A stretch of 64,000 nucleotides of DNA from Nocardiopsis alborubida. Its GTDB lineage: Bacteria > Actinomycetota > Actinomycetes > Streptosporangiales > Streptosporangiaceae. The notes under the pieces are model-generated. The model saw nothing but the letters and a program-made list of their open reading frames with translations, was not told the origin of the DNA and searched no databases. The position numbers and the translations under genes were made by a program. The stretch is from positions 124,001 through 188,000 of the forward strand of contig NZ_JAAXPG010000010.1 in NCBI RefSeq assembly GCF_012396365.1, read 5' to 3'. This document shows positions 11,721 to 21,260 of the stretch, piece by piece (within the stretch, counting starts at the first letter, position 1; every line of letters starts with the position of its first letter).

Positions 11721-12656
11721 CTAAAGCAGCAGGCTCAGCACCATCCACGTCACGGGACCGGCGATCAGCAGCGAGTCCAGGCGGTCCATCAGGCCGCCGT
11801 GTCCGGGCATGAACCCGCCCATGTCCTTGACGCCGAGGTCGCGCTTGAACAGCGACTCGATGAGGTCCCCGACGGTGGCGGCCAGCACGACCGCCAGTCC
11901 GAGGACCACGCCGACCCACCACGGGCCGTCCAGCATGAGCGTCACGCACAGCGCGCCCGCGACAGCGCAGCCCACGACCGAACCGCCGAAGCCCTCCCAG
12001 GTCTTGTTGGGGCTGATCACCGGCGCCATCTTGTGCCGGCCCAGCAGGATCCCGGCGAAGTACCCGCCGATGTCGCTGGAGATCGTCACCACGATGAACG
12101 TGACCAGGCGGTACTGGCCGTCCTCGGGGTGCGAGATGAGCAGCAGCCACGTGCCCAGCAGGAACGGCAGGTACACCAGGGTGAACAGGTTCGCCGCGAC
12201 GTCGGCCACGAACCCTTCCGTACCTCCGCGCAGCCGCCACACCAGGGCGATGATGGCGGTCAGCGCGGTCATGCCCACCAGCCAGTCGGTTCCCCCGAAG
12301 TAGGCGGCGACCTGCATGGCCACGCCGCCGACGGCGAGCGGTGCCAGTGCCAGGCCCATGCCCTTGCCCGCGAACGCCCGGTTGACCTCGCGCAGGCCGA
12401 TCAGCACCCCCAGGGAGGTGATGATCGTGAACAGCTGGGGCCAGGGGAAGATCGAGAAGAACACGAGGGCGCCCAGGGCGCACCCGCTGGCGATGGCCAC
12501 CGGGAGGTTGCGGCCCGTCCGGACCGGTTCACCCCCCGGTTTGTGCAGCACGAAGCGCTGCCCGTCCGGATCGGGACCGTCCTGCGGCCCGCCGCCGGGT
12601 CTGTGCTCGGGCGAGCGGTCATCGCCTCCCGAGTCGCTGGAGGAAGGAAGGGTCAC
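11721..12656 (-). CDS. cdsA: Phosphatidate cytidylyltransferase CdsA
   Basis: Makes CDP-diacylglycerol from phosphatidic acid and CTP in the cytoplasmic membrane. It has 311 residues: a ~65-residue hydrophilic N-terminal region, then about eight membrane helices. The family signature is complete near the C-terminus, from SLFKRDLGVKDMG to the HGGLMDRLDS end. The GTG start at 12656 lies three bases beyond the frr TAG (12660-12662), so the two genes are translationally coupled. The order pyrH-frr-cdsA is conserved across bacteria. Confidence 0.95.
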   Translation of the reverse strand: MTLPSSSDSGGDDRSPEHRPGGGPQDGPDPDGQRFVLHKPGGEPVRTGRNLPVAIASGCALGALVFFSIFPWPQLFTIITSLGVLIGLREVNRAFAGKGMGLALAPLAVGGVAMQVAAYFGGTDWLVGMTALTAIIALVWRLRGGTEGFVADVAANLFTLVYLPFLLGTWLLLISHPEDGQYRLVTFIVVTISSDIGGYFAGILLGRHKMAPVISPNKTWEGFGGSVVGCAVAGALCVTLMLDGPWWVGVVLGLAVVLAATVGDLIESLFKRDLGVKDMGGFMPGHGGLMDRLDSLLIAGPVTWMVLSLLL

Positions 12657-12659
12657 CGG

Positions 12660-13217
12660 CTAAACCTCGAGCAGTTCCGATTCCTTGTGCTTCAGCAGCT
12701 CGTCGACGGACGCGACGTACTTCGAAGACAGCTCGTCCAGCTCGGCCTGGGCGCGGTGCGCCTCGTCCTCGCCGACGTCGCCGGACTTGACGGCCTTCTC
12801 GAAGGTGTCCTTGGCACGGCGGCGGACGTTGCGGATCGAGACCTTGCTGTCCTCGGCCTTGGTCCGCGCGACCTTGACGTACTCCTTGCGGCGCTCCTCG
12901 GACAGGTCGGGGAACACCACGCGGATGACCTGGCCGTCGTCGGAGGGGTTCACGCCCAGGTCGCTGTTGCGGATGGCGTTGATGATCTCGGTGCGCGAGT
13001 TGACGTCGAACGGCGAGATGACCACCATGCGCGGCTCGGGAACCGAGAAGGAGGCCAGCTGGTTGATCGGCGTCCGGGCACCGTAGTAGTCGACGGTGAT
13101 CTTGTTGAAGGTCGCCGGGGTGGGGCGGCCGGTGCGGATCGTGGCGAAGTCCTCCTTCGCCACGGTCACGGCCTTCTCCATCTTCTCCTCGGCTTCGAGG
13201 AGGGTCTCTTCGATCAT
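12660..13217 (-). CDS. frr: Ribosome recycling factor
   Basis: Dissociates post-termination ribosomes together with EF-G. It has 185 residues, the standard length, starting at [14 protein letters not shown] with GGGAG about ten bases upstream; the open frame continues further upstream but would add an unlikely 30 residues. Conserved helices ([32 protein letters not shown] and the C-terminal helix to LLEV) are intact. It lies 49 bases after pyrH. Confidence 0.97.
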   Translation of the reverse strand: MIEETLLEAEEKMEKAVTVAKEDFATIRTGRPTPATFNKITVDYYGARTPINQLASFSVPEPRMVVISPFDVNSRTEIINAIRNSDLGVNPSDDGQVIRVVFPDLSEERRKEYVKVARTKAEDSKVSIRNVRRRAKDTFEKAVKSGDVGEDEAHRAQAELDELSSKYVASVDELLKHKESELLEV

Positions 13218-13266
13218 GTGGGCGCTCCCTGGTGTCGTGACTTGCTGTGGTCGCGGAGGCTCTGTC

Positions 13267-14037
13267 TCAGACCGGGGTCGGCCCGACGATGGTGCCGATC
13301 TTCTCACCGCGTACCGCGCGCAGGATGTTGCCCTGGCTCATCAGGTCGAAGACGACGATGGGCAGCCCGTTGTCCATGCACAGGCTGACCGCGGTGGCGT
13401 CCATGACCTTGAGGCCGCGGGTGAGGACCTCGTTGTAGTTGAGCTTGTCGAACTTGACCGCGTCGGGGTTGCGCTGGGGGTCGGAGTCGTAGACCCCGTC
13501 GACCTGGGTGCCCTTGAGGACCGCCTGCGCGCCGATCTCCAGCGCGCGCTGGGCGGCGGTGGTGTCGGTCGAGAAGAACGGTGCGCCCAGACCGGCACCG
13601 AAGATGACCACGCGGCCCTTCTCCAGGTGGCGGACGGCGCGGCGCGGGATGTAGGCCTCGGCGACCTGGCTCATGTGGATCGCGGTCTGCACGCGGGTGT
13701 CCACACCGAGCCGCTCCAGGAAGTCCTGGAGGGCGAGGCAGTTGATGACGGTGCCGAGCATGCCCATGTAGTCGGCGCGGCCGCGCTCGATGCCGCCCTC
13801 GGTGAGCTGGGCGCCGCGGAACATGTTGCCGCCGCCGACGACCACCGCGACCTGGATGCCCTCGGAGACCGCCTCGGCGATGGACTCGGCCACGTACTGG
13901 ACGACCTCGGGGTCGATGCCCAGGCCGCCGCCGCCCGCGAACGCCTCTCCCGAGAGTTTGAGCATCACGCGCTTCCAGCCGGAACCGTGCATCGCGGGTC
14001 CGGTACCCGCCGGTTCGGTGCTCGTCGCTTCGTTCAC
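13267..14037 (-). CDS. pyrH: UMP kinase
   Basis: Phosphorylates UMP to UDP; an amino-acid-kinase fold enzyme of 256 residues acting as a hexamer. Diagnostic segments are [39 protein letters not shown] and the uridine-binding VDGVYDSDP. The GTG start at 14037 is supported by AAGGGAGG nine bases upstream. The first ~20 residues are a flexible extension relative to the E. coli enzyme. First gene of the pyrH-frr-cdsA group, separated from tsf by a terminator. Confidence 0.96.
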   Translation of the reverse strand: MNEATSTEPAGTGPAMHGSGWKRVMLKLSGEAFAGGGGLGIDPEVVQYVAESIAEAVSEGIQVAVVVGGGNMFRGAQLTEGGIERGRADYMGMLGTVINCLALQDFLERLGVDTRVQTAIHMSQVAEAYIPRRAVRHLEKGRVVIFGAGLGAPFFSTDTTAAQRALEIGAQAVLKGTQVDGVYDSDPQRNPDAVKFDKLNYNEVLTRGLKVMDATAVSLCMDNGLPIVVFDLMSQGNILRAVRGEKIGTIVGPTPV

Positions 14038-14143
14038 AGCCTGTGGCCTCCCTTGTCGTCCCCGAGCGGCACAGGGTCCCCCGAGTGTTCCTCGCAGCGG
14101 CCGACCGGACTCACGCGCCCCGCCACCCGCCCATATCCACCGA

Positions 14144-14173
14144 AGGTGCCGGGGAGCAGTCTCCCCGGCACCT
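14144..14173 (-). terminator. 13-bp hairpin after tsf
   Basis: Perfect arms 14144-14156 and 14161-14173 around the loop CAGT, 18 bases past the tsf stop. It separates rpsB-tsf from pyrH-frr-cdsA. Confidence 0.8.
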
Positions 14174-14190
14174 CCATCATCTCAAGACCC

Positions 14191-15027
14191 TCAGGCCTGG
14201 CCGACCTTGAAGCGGACGAAGCGCTTGACGGTCACGCCCGCCTCGTCGACGACCTTCTGGACCGTCTTCTTGTTCTCCTTGACGAACGGCTGGCCGAGCA
14301 GCGTCACGTCCTTGAAGTAACCGTTGAGGCGGCCCTCCACGATCTTGGGGATGGCCTGCTCGGGCTTGCCCTCCTCGCGGGTGGTCTGCTCGGCGATGCG
14401 GCGCTCGTTCTCCACGACCTCGGCGGGGACGTCGTCCCGGCCGATGTACTGCGGGGCCAGCGCGGCGATCTGCTGGGCGAGGTCCTTGCCGACCTCCTCG
14501 TCAGCCTTGTCCAGCTCGACCAGGACGCCCATGGTGGGGGGCAGGTCCGGGTCGGACTTGTGGAGGTAGCTGGCGACGTAGGCGCCCTCGAACTTGGCGA
14601 AGCGGCGGAACTCCAGCTTCTCGCCGATGACCGCGCTCTTGGCCTCGATGAAGGCCTGGAGGGTCTTGCCCGGCTCGATCTCGGCGGCGGCGACGGTGGC
14701 GAGGTCGTCGCTGTCCTGGGCGGCGACGAAGTCGGCGACCTGGTTGACGAGCGCGATGAACTGGTCGTTCTTGGCGACGAAGTCGGTCTCGCAGTTGAGC
14801 TCGACGAGGGTGGCCTTGCCTTCGGACTCCTGCTTGAGGACGACCATGCCCTGGGCGGCGGTGCGCTCGGCGCGCTTGCCGACGTCCTTGGCACCCTTGA
14901 CGCGCAGGGCCTCGACGGCCTTGTCGAAGTCGCCGTCGGCCTCGGTCAGGGCCTTCTTGCAGGCCATCATGCCGGCGCCGGTCATGTCGCGCAGCTTCTT
15001 GACGTCCGCGGCGGTGAAGTTCGCCAT
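14191..15027 (-). CDS. tsf: Translation elongation factor Ts
   Basis: Guanine-nucleotide exchange factor for EF-Tu, 278 residues. The start at 15027 gives [14 protein letters not shown], with AAGGGA upstream; the frame extends further but runs into the intergenic hairpin. The UBA-like N-domain contains [12 protein letters not shown], followed by the core with [13 protein letters not shown]. It lies 124 bases downstream of rpsB, behind a GC hairpin. Confidence 0.97.
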   Translation of the reverse strand: MANFTAADVKKLRDMTGAGMMACKKALTEADGDFDKAVEALRVKGAKDVGKRAERTAAQGMVVLKQESEGKATLVELNCETDFVAKNDQFIALVNQVADFVAAQDSDDLATVAAAEIEPGKTLQAFIEAKSAVIGEKLEFRRFAKFEGAYVASYLHKSDPDLPPTMGVLVELDKADEEVGKDLAQQIAALAPQYIGRDDVPAEVVENERRIAEQTTREEGKPEQAIPKIVEGRLNGYFKDVTLLGQPFVKENKKTVQKVVDEAGVTVKRFVRFKVGQA

Positions 15028-15101
15028 GACTGTTCTCGGATTCCCTTGGAGTGGAGAGTCTGTACGGAAAGTGGAGCGGATCCGGCCCCGGGCACCGAGC
15101 G

Positions 15102-15129
15102 GCCGCCCCGCCGGGAGCGGCGGGGCGGC
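15102..15129 (-). terminator. 11-bp hairpin in the rpsB-tsf gap (attenuator-like)
   Basis: Arms 15102-15112 and 15119-15129 pair perfectly around GGGAGC. It begins 22 bases past the rpsB stop, inside what is normally one operon, so partial termination or RNA processing between rpsB and tsf is plausible. Confidence 0.6.
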
Positions 15130-15151
15130 GGCGGTGCGCTGGGGCACGGGA

Positions 15152-16126
15152 CTACTCGGCGTCGGGGGCCTTCACCGGCGCGTCGACCGGGGAGTCCTCG
15201 GAGGTGACCTCGGCCGGGGCCTCGGCGGCGACCTCGTCGGCCGGTGCGACGGCGGCGGTCTCGGCCGGAGCCTGCTCGGCGGCGGCCTCGGCGGCCTCGA
15301 CGGGAGCCTGCTCGGCGGGGGCCTCCTCGGCGGCGGCCTCGCCCGAGTCGGCCTTGCCCTCCAGGAGCTCGCGCTCCCACTCGGCCAGGGGCTCCTCGGC
15401 GGCCTTGCGCTCGCCGGTGCCCTCGGAGGCGCCGGAGCGGGCCATGAGGCCGTCGGCGACGGCGTCGGCGACCACGCGGGTGAGCAGGCTGACACTGCGG
15501 ATGGCGTCGTCGTTACCCGGGATCGGGTAGTCGACCTCGTCAGGGTCGCAGTTCGTGTCCAGGATGGCCACGACCGGGATGTTCAGCTTGCGAGCCTCGC
15601 TGATCGCGATGTGCTCCTTCTTGGTGTCCACGATCCAGACCGCGCTGGGCACGCGGGACATGTCGCGGATACCGCCGAGGGTGCGCTCCAGCTTCTCCTT
15701 CTCACGGCGGAGGTTGAGGAGCTCCTTCTTGGTGAGCGTGGAGCCGGCGACGTCGTCGAAGTCGATCTCCTCCAGCTCCTTGAGGCGCTGGAGCCGCTTG
15801 TGCACGGTGGAGAAGTTGGTGAGCATGCCGCCCAGCCAACGCTGGTTGACGTAGGGCATGCCGACGCGGCGGGCCTGCTCGTCGATGGCCTCCTGCGCCT
15901 GCTTCTTGGTGCCGACGAACAGGACGGTGCCGCCGTGGGCGACCGTCTGCTTGACGAACTCGTAGGCGCGGTCGATGTAGGCCAGCGACTTCTGGAGGTC
16001 GATGATGTAGATGCCGTTGCGCTCAGTGAAGATGAAGCGCTTCATCTTGGGGTTCCAGCGGCGGGTCTGGTGCCCGAAGTGGACGCCGCTCTCCAGGAGC
16101 TGGCGAATCGTCACGACTGTGGCCAT
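15152..16126 (-). CDS. rpsB: 30S ribosomal protein S2 with long acidic/alanine-rich C-terminal tail
   Basis: A small-subunit ribosomal protein. The start at 16126 gives [20 protein letters not shown], preceded by AGGAGGATCAGG. It has 324 residues against about 240 in E. coli. The S2 core ends around residue 235 ([15 protein letters not shown]). The rest is a low-complexity Ala/Glu/Pro tail with repeats such as [24 protein letters not shown]-like units, a trait common in actinobacteria. A long upstream continuation of the frame is not coding for S2. Confidence 0.97.
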   Translation of the reverse strand: MATVVTIRQLLESGVHFGHQTRRWNPKMKRFIFTERNGIYIIDLQKSLAYIDRAYEFVKQTVAHGGTVLFVGTKKQAQEAIDEQARRVGMPYVNQRWLGGMLTNFSTVHKRLQRLKELEEIDFDDVAGSTLTKKELLNLRREKEKLERTLGGIRDMSRVPSAVWIVDTKKEHIAISEARKLNIPVVAILDTNCDPDEVDYPIPGNDDAIRSVSLLTRVVADAVADGLMARSGASEGTGERKAAEEPLAEWERELLEGKADSGEAAAEEAPAEQAPVEAAEAAAEQAPAETAAVAPADEVAAEAPAEVTSEDSPVDAPVKAPDAE

Positions 16127-16417
16127 GACCTGATCCTCCTTGAGGTGGCGGGGAGGGTCCCCGCTCACGGTTGTTCCTGACGCCCCGGACGTACCGCCGT
16201 ACCGCCGTGGAAGGCGGCGCGGACCGCGGGTACGGCCCCTCGCTGAGGAGGCTCGTGGACGTGCGTATTGTGATCGGCCCGACGGGCCACAGATGATTCT
16301 ATCCTCCATCGGGAATACGTCGGGACCTGCGCCGCGTTCCGGTTCCTCCGCGGCCGGGTTGTCCACAGGTTCGGGCGCCCCCTGGCGGTCCGCCCCCCGT
16401 GTCCGGACCCTGGAGGT
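16127..16417. other. Divergent promoter region of rpsB and the M23 peptidase
   Basis: This 291-base gap holds the rpsB ribosome binding site at its left end and a minus-strand -10-like TAGAAT (16296-16301) in a locally AT-richer stretch. A GGCCC/GGGCC mini-stem (16277-16289) lies near the expected rpsB transcript start. No gene was recognised. Confidence 0.4.
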
Positions 16418-17173
16418 ATGGCCCCCTCGCTGCTCCTGACCCTGTCCCTGGCGTTCTCCCTCCTGTCCCCGCACCACCCCGCCGAGGCCGGCTGGCGCTG
16501 GCCGGTGGACCCTCCGGTCGGGGTGCTGCGCCGCTTCGACCCGCCCGAGCTGCGCTGGTTGCCAGGACACCTGGGCGTGGACCTGGCAGCGGAGCCCGGC
16601 CAGGAGGTCCGCGCGGCCGGCACCGGGCGGGTGCACTTCGCGGGCGAGGTGGCGGGCACGCCGCTGGTGAGCGTGGTCCACGGCGACCTGCGCACCACCT
16701 ACCTGCCGGTGGAGTCCGACCTGGCCCGGGGCGATCCGGTCGCCGCGGGAGACCTGCTGGGCACGCTCGCCGCCGCGCCGCCGCACTGCCGCGACCGCCC
16801 CTGCCTGCACTGGGGCCTGCTCCGCGGCGACGACCACCTCGACCCGCTCTCCCTGCTCGGCCTGGGCGAGTTCCGCCTGCTGCCGCTCACGCCCGAACGT
16901 GAGAGGTCGGCCCGCCGCGGGGCGAGCACGCACAGTCGCGCACGCTCGCCCCGCGCGTGGGAGCGGCACCCGGCACCCGCCCCGAAGGACGTGCACGGAC
17001 CCCGCCCGCCTCTCCCGGACGGGGTCGGCCCGCCGTCGCCACACGGGTCCGCGCGCCGACCCCCGACCGGCCCGCGTGTGAGGACCGCCTCACACCGACA
17101 CGGGAGGACCGCGCCGCGCCCCTCCCGCCGACGGCTCCGGAGCGGTCAGGCGCGGGGGTGGGCGCGGCGGTAG
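16418..17173 (+). CDS. Secreted M23 (LytM-type) peptidase-like protein
   Basis: A probable exported peptidoglycan endopeptidase, 251 residues. A signal peptide occupies residues 1-24 ([20 protein letters not shown]). The LytM domain spans ~28-155. It has HLGVDL for the first zinc ligands and CLHWGLL for the last; a pair of cysteines (C127/C132 region, CRDRPC) may form a disulfide. The ~95 C-terminal residues are Arg/Pro-rich and overlap the convergent xerC 3' end by 28 bases, so the real functional protein may essentially end with the LytM domain. The ribosome binding site GGAGG is only one base from the ATG, unusually tight. An M23 gene next to rpsB is a common actinobacterial arrangement. 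Confidence 0.8.
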   Translation: MAPSLLLTLSLAFSLLSPHHPAEAGWRWPVDPPVGVLRRFDPPELRWLPGHLGVDLAAEPGQEVRAAGTGRVHFAGEVAGTPLVSVVHGDLRTTYLPVESDLARGDPVAAGDLLGTLAAAPPHCRDRPCLHWGLLRGDDHLDPLSLLGLGEFRLLPLTPERERSARRGASTHSRARSPRAWERHPAPAPKDVHGPRPPLPDGVGPPSPHGSARRPPTGPRVRTASHRHGRTAPRPSRRRLRSGQARGWARR

Positions 17174-18015
17174 GTGTCGCGCAGGCGCTCCACGGACACG
17201 TGGGTGTAGATCTGCGTACTGCGCGGGCTGGCGTGGCCCAGGAACTCCTGCACGCTGCGCAGGTCGGCGCCACCGTTGAGCAGGTGGGTGGCCGCGCTGT
17301 GCCGCAGGCCGTGCGGCGCGCTGTCCGCGCCGGCGGCACGCAGGTGGGCGTGCACGTCCTCGCGGGCCTGGCGGACGCCCAGACGGCCACCCCGGGCTCC
17401 CAGGAACAGCGCGGCGCCGCTGGTGGCGCCCGCCATCTCCGGTCGGCCGCCGGACAGCCAGGCGTCGAGGGCGTCCAGGGCCGGACCGCCCACGGGAACC
17501 GTGCGCTCCTTGGCCCCCTTGCCCAGGACGCGCACGGTGTCGCGTTCGCGGTCCACGTCGGTCAGGTCCAGGGCGCACAGTTCGGCGACGCGCACACCGG
17601 TGGCGTAGAGCGTCTCCACCACCGCGCGGCGGCGCAGACCGGCCGGGGTCTCGTCGGTCTCCCCCGCGAGCGCCGCGGCGGCCTGGCGTTCGTCGAGCAC
17701 CGTGGGCAGGGAGCGCTGCTGCGCCGGGCTGGCCAGGCGCGGGCCGGGGTCGGCCGCCAGCACACCCTCGCGGTGCAGGAACCGGGTGAGCGCGCGCACG
17801 GCGGCCACCCGGCGGGCCACGGTGGCGCGGCTCGCGCCCGCGTCACGGGCCCGGGACAGCCACCCGCGCACCAGGTCCACGTCCAGGTCCTCCACGCCCC
17901 GCCCCCGCTCCTCCAGGTGGGCCAGGAGGGAGCGCAGGTCGGCCAGGTAGCCGCGCACGGTGTGGGGTGAGCGTCCCAGCTCGCCCGACAGGTGCGCGGC
18001 GAAGCGCTCCAGCAC
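17146..18015 (-). CDS. xerC: Tyrosine recombinase XerC
   Basis: Site-specific recombinase that resolves chromosome dimers. It has 289 residues from the GTG at 18015, which has GGGAGG at good spacing and starts two bases after the ridA stop; an open frame upstream overlaps ridA and is rejected. The SAM-like N-domain holds [16 protein letters not shown]. The catalytic set is complete: R142 (ATGVRVAEL), K166 (LGKGAKER), H235/R238 (HGLRHS), H261 (LGHAS) and nucleophile Y270 (QIYTHV). The context is a housekeeping gene order, not an integrated element, so XerC rather than an integrase is the better call. Confidence 0.92.
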   Translation of the reverse strand: MLERFAAHLSGELGRSPHTVRGYLADLRSLLAHLEERGRGVEDLDVDLVRGWLSRARDAGASRATVARRVAAVRALTRFLHREGVLAADPGPRLASPAQQRSLPTVLDERQAAAALAGETDETPAGLRRRAVVETLYATGVRVAELCALDLTDVDRERDTVRVLGKGAKERTVPVGGPALDALDAWLSGGRPEMAGATSGAALFLGARGGRLGVRQAREDVHAHLRAAGADSAPHGLRHSAATHLLNGGADLRSVQEFLGHASPRSTQIYTHVSVERLRDTYRRAHPRA

Positions 18016-18017
18016 GC

Positions 18018-18374
18018 CTACCTCCCGGAGGGCAGGCAGGCGACCCCCTCGACCTCCACGAGGTGGGTGGGGTCGACCAGGCCGCTCACCTCCACCAGGG
18101 ACGCGGCGGGCAGGCGCCCCTCGGGAAGGCACTCGACCAGGGCGGAGCGGAACTCCTCCAGGTCGGAGATGTGGCGCAGGTAGTAGGTGAGCTTGACCAG
18201 GTGGCCGAGGTCCGCGCCGTGGCGGGCCAGGATGGCCTCCAGGTTGCGGAAGACCTGGCGCGTCTGCCCTCCGACGTCCCCGGCGACCTCTCCCCCGGGC
18301 CCCTCGGGGGTCTGTCCGGAGACGAACAACAGCGGCCCGTCCGCCACCAGGGCGTCACTGTAGGGTTTAGCCAT
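18018..18374 (-). CDS. RidA-family protein (YjgF/YER057c/UK114)
   Basis: A small (118 residues) RidA-like protein. The family hydrolyses reactive enamine/imine intermediates or has related catabolic roles. Motifs are [12 protein letters not shown] at the N-terminal beta strands and the central [26 protein letters not shown]. The typical catalytic arginine segment near the C-terminus of true RidA (R105 in a V-x-x-LP-x-x-A-R pattern) is not obvious: here it reads [14 protein letters not shown], so it may be an Rid-subfamily member with different activity. ATG at 18374; its stop is two bases from the xerC start, indicating one transcript. Confidence 0.85.
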   Translation of the reverse strand: MAKPYSDALVADGPLLFVSGQTPEGPGGEVAGDVGGQTRQVFRNLEAILARHGADLGHLVKLTYYLRHISDLEEFRSALVECLPEGRLPAASLVEVSGLVDPTHLVEVEGVACLPSGR

Positions 18375-18444
18375 GGCGTCACCGTACCCGTCCGGCGGGG
18401 TGCGTTACCGTCGCCGCCGCGGCCTCCCGGCCCGGAACCCGATG

Positions 18445-18490
18445 CGCCGGGGGCCCGCCGCGGGGCGTACGTACCGCGCGGGGCCCGGCG
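18445..18490 (-). terminator. Bulged hairpin between dprA and ridA
   Basis: Arms 18445-18456 and 18481-18490 pair over ten base pairs with a two-base bulge; a GTACGTAC palindrome lies in the loop. It is 45 bases beyond the dprA stop. Confidence 0.45.
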
Positions 18491-18534
18491 GCGAACCCCC
18501 TGAGCCGGTCACCGGCCCGGCCGCCTGCGCCCGC

Positions 18535-19737
18535 TCACTGCGGCAGCCGCCAGCCCGCCGGACAGCGCTCCACCAGCCCGGCCGCGGCGAGCATCCCCAG
18601 GGAGCGCAGGGTCCTCTCCAGGCGGGTCCCGCTGGCTCCCGCGATCACCGCCGGTCCGGCGCCGGACCGGGGCACCGCCGCAAGGACCCGGGCGCTGTCC
18701 TGGTCGAGCTCGGCCGTCACCCGCAGCGGCCCGGCCTCCGGCGGCAGCTCCCCCAGCGTGCTCACCTGGGCAACGACGTCGTCCGCGCAGGTGACGCAGC
18801 CCGCGTGCCAGTCGCGGAGCAGCAGGTGGCAGCCCACCGACATCGCCGAGGTGACCGGACCGGGGACCGCCATGAGCACCCGGTTGAGCTCGGCGGCGTG
18901 CGAGGCGGTGTTGAGCGCCCCGCTGCGCCGCCCGGCCTCGACCACCACCGTGCCCGGGGTGAGTGCGGCGATCAGCCGGTTGCGGACGAGGAAGTCCGGT
19001 GCGCGCGGGGTGGCGCCCACCGGCCGCTCGCTCACCAGCACCCCGGTGCGGGCGACGTCGGCGAACAGGCCCGCGTGCCCGCGCGGGTAGTCCACGTCCA
19101 GTCCGCAGGCCAGCACCACGACCGTGCCGCCGTGGGTCTGGGCCGCCCGGTGCGCGGCCCCGTCGATCCCGTACGCGCCGCCGGAGACCACCACGACCGC
19201 GCGCTCGGCCAGCTCGTAGGCCATCTCCGCCGCCACGTGCTCCCCGTAGGGGGTGGCCGAGCGCGCGCCCACCACGGCCACCGAACGCAGGCACAGGTGG
19301 CGCAGGTCCCCCGCGCCGCGTACCCACAGTCCGTGCGAGCGCCGTCCTCCGGGCAGGCCCAGCTCGTCGAGGCGCCCCGGCCACTCGGGGTCCGCCGGGG
19401 CCACGAAGCGGATCCCGGCCGCCGCCGAGTCGCCGAGCAGCCCGTCGGGATCCACCCCCCGGGCCGCGGCGCACCACCGCGCCCACCTGCGCTCCAGGAG
19501 CGCCCCGGCCTCCGGCCCCGGGCTATCCTCCTCGGCGCTGGCGGGCACCGGTGGCGGGGGCGCCCCCGCCACCAGCAGCGCCCACACCCGGTCCGCCCCG
19601 TGCTCGGCGAGCATCGCCCCCAACCACAGGTCCCCCGGCGGGGCCACCGCCGTCAGACAGGCCCGCGCCCGCGCGTCCGCCTCACCCTCCGCGTCCCGCA
19701 CCGTCCCACCGCTCCTCTCCGTCCCGTCCGTGCTCAC
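18535..19737 (-). CDS. dprA: DNA-processing protein DprA
   Basis: Rossmann-fold single-strand DNA-binding protein that loads RecA during transformation; in non-competent bacteria its role is less clear. It has 400 residues from a GTG whose last base begins the GTGA overlap with the yifB stop (19734-19736). The DprA core contains SVAVVGARSATPYG, VVSGGAYGIDGAAHRAA, VVLACGLDVDYPRGHA and RNRLIAALTPGTVVVEAGRRSGALNTA. A winged-helix-like C-terminal segment follows (TRLERTLRSLGMLAAAGLVE). It is in one operon with yifB and yraN. Confidence 0.93.
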   Translation of the reverse strand: MSTDGTERSGGTVRDAEGEADARARACLTAVAPPGDLWLGAMLAEHGADRVWALLVAGAPPPPVPASAEEDSPGPEAGALLERRWARWCAAARGVDPDGLLGDSAAAGIRFVAPADPEWPGRLDELGLPGGRRSHGLWVRGAGDLRHLCLRSVAVVGARSATPYGEHVAAEMAYELAERAVVVVSGGAYGIDGAAHRAAQTHGGTVVVLACGLDVDYPRGHAGLFADVARTGVLVSERPVGATPRAPDFLVRNRLIAALTPGTVVVEAGRRSGALNTASHAAELNRVLMAVPGPVTSAMSVGCHLLLRDWHAGCVTCADDVVAQVSTLGELPPEAGPLRVTAELDQDSARVLAAVPRSGAGPAVIAGASGTRLERTLRSLGMLAAAGLVERCPAGWRLPQ

Positions 19738-21260
19738 CACGCGTGCCCCGCCCAGAGCGCGAAGGCGTAGGCCGCCTCCTCCTCGCCGGGGCGGTCCCGG
19801 TCGGCGAGGTCGGCCAGGGTCCAGGCGACCCGCAGTGCGCGGTCCACCCCCCGGGCGCTGATCTGTCCGAGGTCCATCGCTCTGCCCAGCACCCGCAGCG
19901 CGGCGGGCTCCACCGGGAACTCCCTGCGCAGCCGCGCCCCGGGGATGGCCGCGTTGGTGGTCCAGGGCGTGCGCGCCAGCCGCTCGGCGGCACGGGCTCG
20001 GGCCCTCTCCACCCGTGCGGCCACCACCTCGGAGGACTCGGCGAAGGCGCGGTCGGCGAGCAGTTCGGCCCTCGACACCGGTTGCAGCTCCACCTTGAGG
20101 TCGATCCGGTCCAGCAGGGGCCCGGACAGGCGGGAGAAGTAGCGGCGCCGCTCGCCGGCGGGGCAGGTGCACAGGGCTCCGGGTTTGGCGCAGGGGCAGG
20201 GGTTGGCGGCCAGTATCAGCTGGAAGCGCGCGGGGAAGGTCACCGTCGAGGAGGCGCGGGCCAGGACCACCTCGCCGCGCTCCAGGGGTTCGCGCAGGGA
20301 GTCCAGCACCCCGCGCCCGAACTGCGGGGCCTCGTCGACGAAGAGCACGCCGCGATGGGCCTTGGACACCCAGCCGGGCGTGGGGTAACCGCTGCCGCCG
20401 CCGATGATCGAGGCCCGGGTGGAGGTATGGTGCGGAGCCGCGAAGGGAGGCACGGTGACCAGGGGCGCGCCGGGCGGCAGCATGCCCGCCACCGAGTGGA
20501 TGGCGGTGGCCTCCAACGCCTCGGCGGGGCCGAGCGGGGGCAGCACGGTGGGCAGGCGTTCGGCGAGCAGGCTCTTGCCGGTGCCGGGAGGCCCCAGCAT
20601 CATGAGGTTGTGGCCGCCGGCCGCGGCGATCTCCACCGCGCGGCGGGCCACCGGCTGCCCCAGGACGTCGGACAGGTCGGGTCCCTGGCCGCGCGGCTCG
20701 CGGGGCCTGGGCACGGCCTCCTCCGCGTGCGCCTCGGGAAGGCGCTCCCCGCGCAGCCACTGGCACAGGTCCATCAGGCTGTCCACCGCCGTCACCTCGA
20801 CCCCTGGCACCAGCCGGGCCTCGGCGGCGTTGCCCCGTGCGACGACGAACCTGCGATAACCCTGCTCAGCGGCCGACACGACCGCCGGGAGCACCCCCAG
20901 CACCGGCCGCGCCCGGCCGTCCAGGCCCAGTTCGGCGATGAGGACGCTGTCCTCCAGCCGCTCCACCGGCACCGAGCCCGCCGCGGCGAGGACGGCGGCG
21001 GCGATGGCCAGGTCGAACAGGCTTCCCGACTTGGGCAGGCTGGCCGGGGACAGGCTGATGACGATCTGGCCGCTGGGCCACTCCTCGCCGCTGTTGACGA
21101 CGGCGGCGCGGATGCGGTCCCTGGCCTCGCGGAGCGCGGCGTCGGGAAGCCCCACCAGGGTCACCCCGAAGTCGCCGCCGCCCAGGTGCACCTCCACCTC
21201 GACGATGTGCCCCCGGACCCCGAGCAGGGCGATGCAGCGGGTGCGGGCGAGCGTCATCAT
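19734..21260 (-). CDS. YifB/ComM-family Mg-chelatase-like AAA+ ATPase
   Basis: A 508-residue AAA+ protein. ComM of Vibrio acts as a branch-migration helicase in recombination, and this family is often paired with DprA. It has an N-terminal Lon-protease-like (ChlI) domain, residues 1-170 with GLPDAALREARDRI, then Walker A MLGPPGTGKS, Walker B GVLFVDEAP, a zinc-type cysteine cluster ANPCPCAKPGALCTCPAG, and the C-terminal lid domain. The ATG at 21260 overlaps the yraN stop as ATGA. The downstream overlap with dprA is GTGA, so the three genes are tightly coupled. Confidence 0.93.
   Translation of the reverse strand: MMTLARTRCIALLGVRGHIVEVEVHLGGGDFGVTLVGLPDAALREARDRIRAAVVNSGEEWPSGQIVISLSPASLPKSGSLFDLAIAAAVLAAAGSVPVERLEDSVLIAELGLDGRARPVLGVLPAVVSAAEQGYRRFVVARGNAAEARLVPGVEVTAVDSLMDLCQWLRGERLPEAHAEEAVPRPREPRGQGPDLSDVLGQPVARRAVEIAAAGGHNLMMLGPPGTGKSLLAERLPTVLPPLGPAEALEATAIHSVAGMLPPGAPLVTVPPFAAPHHTSTRASIIGGGSGYPTPGWVSKAHRGVLFVDEAPQFGRGVLDSLREPLERGEVVLARASSTVTFPARFQLILAANPCPCAKPGALCTCPAGERRRYFSRLSGPLLDRIDLKVELQPVSRAELLADRAFAESSEVVAARVERARARAAERLARTPWTTNAAIPGARLRREFPVEPAALRVLGRAMDLGQISARGVDRALRVAWTLADLADRDRPGEEEAAYAFALWAGHAW

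Noticed and set aside
17146-18015. Integrase of an integrated mobile element
   Set aside because: It lies in the conserved rpsB-dprA neighbourhood, no attachment-site repeats or other phage or element genes are present, and the sequence fits XerC.
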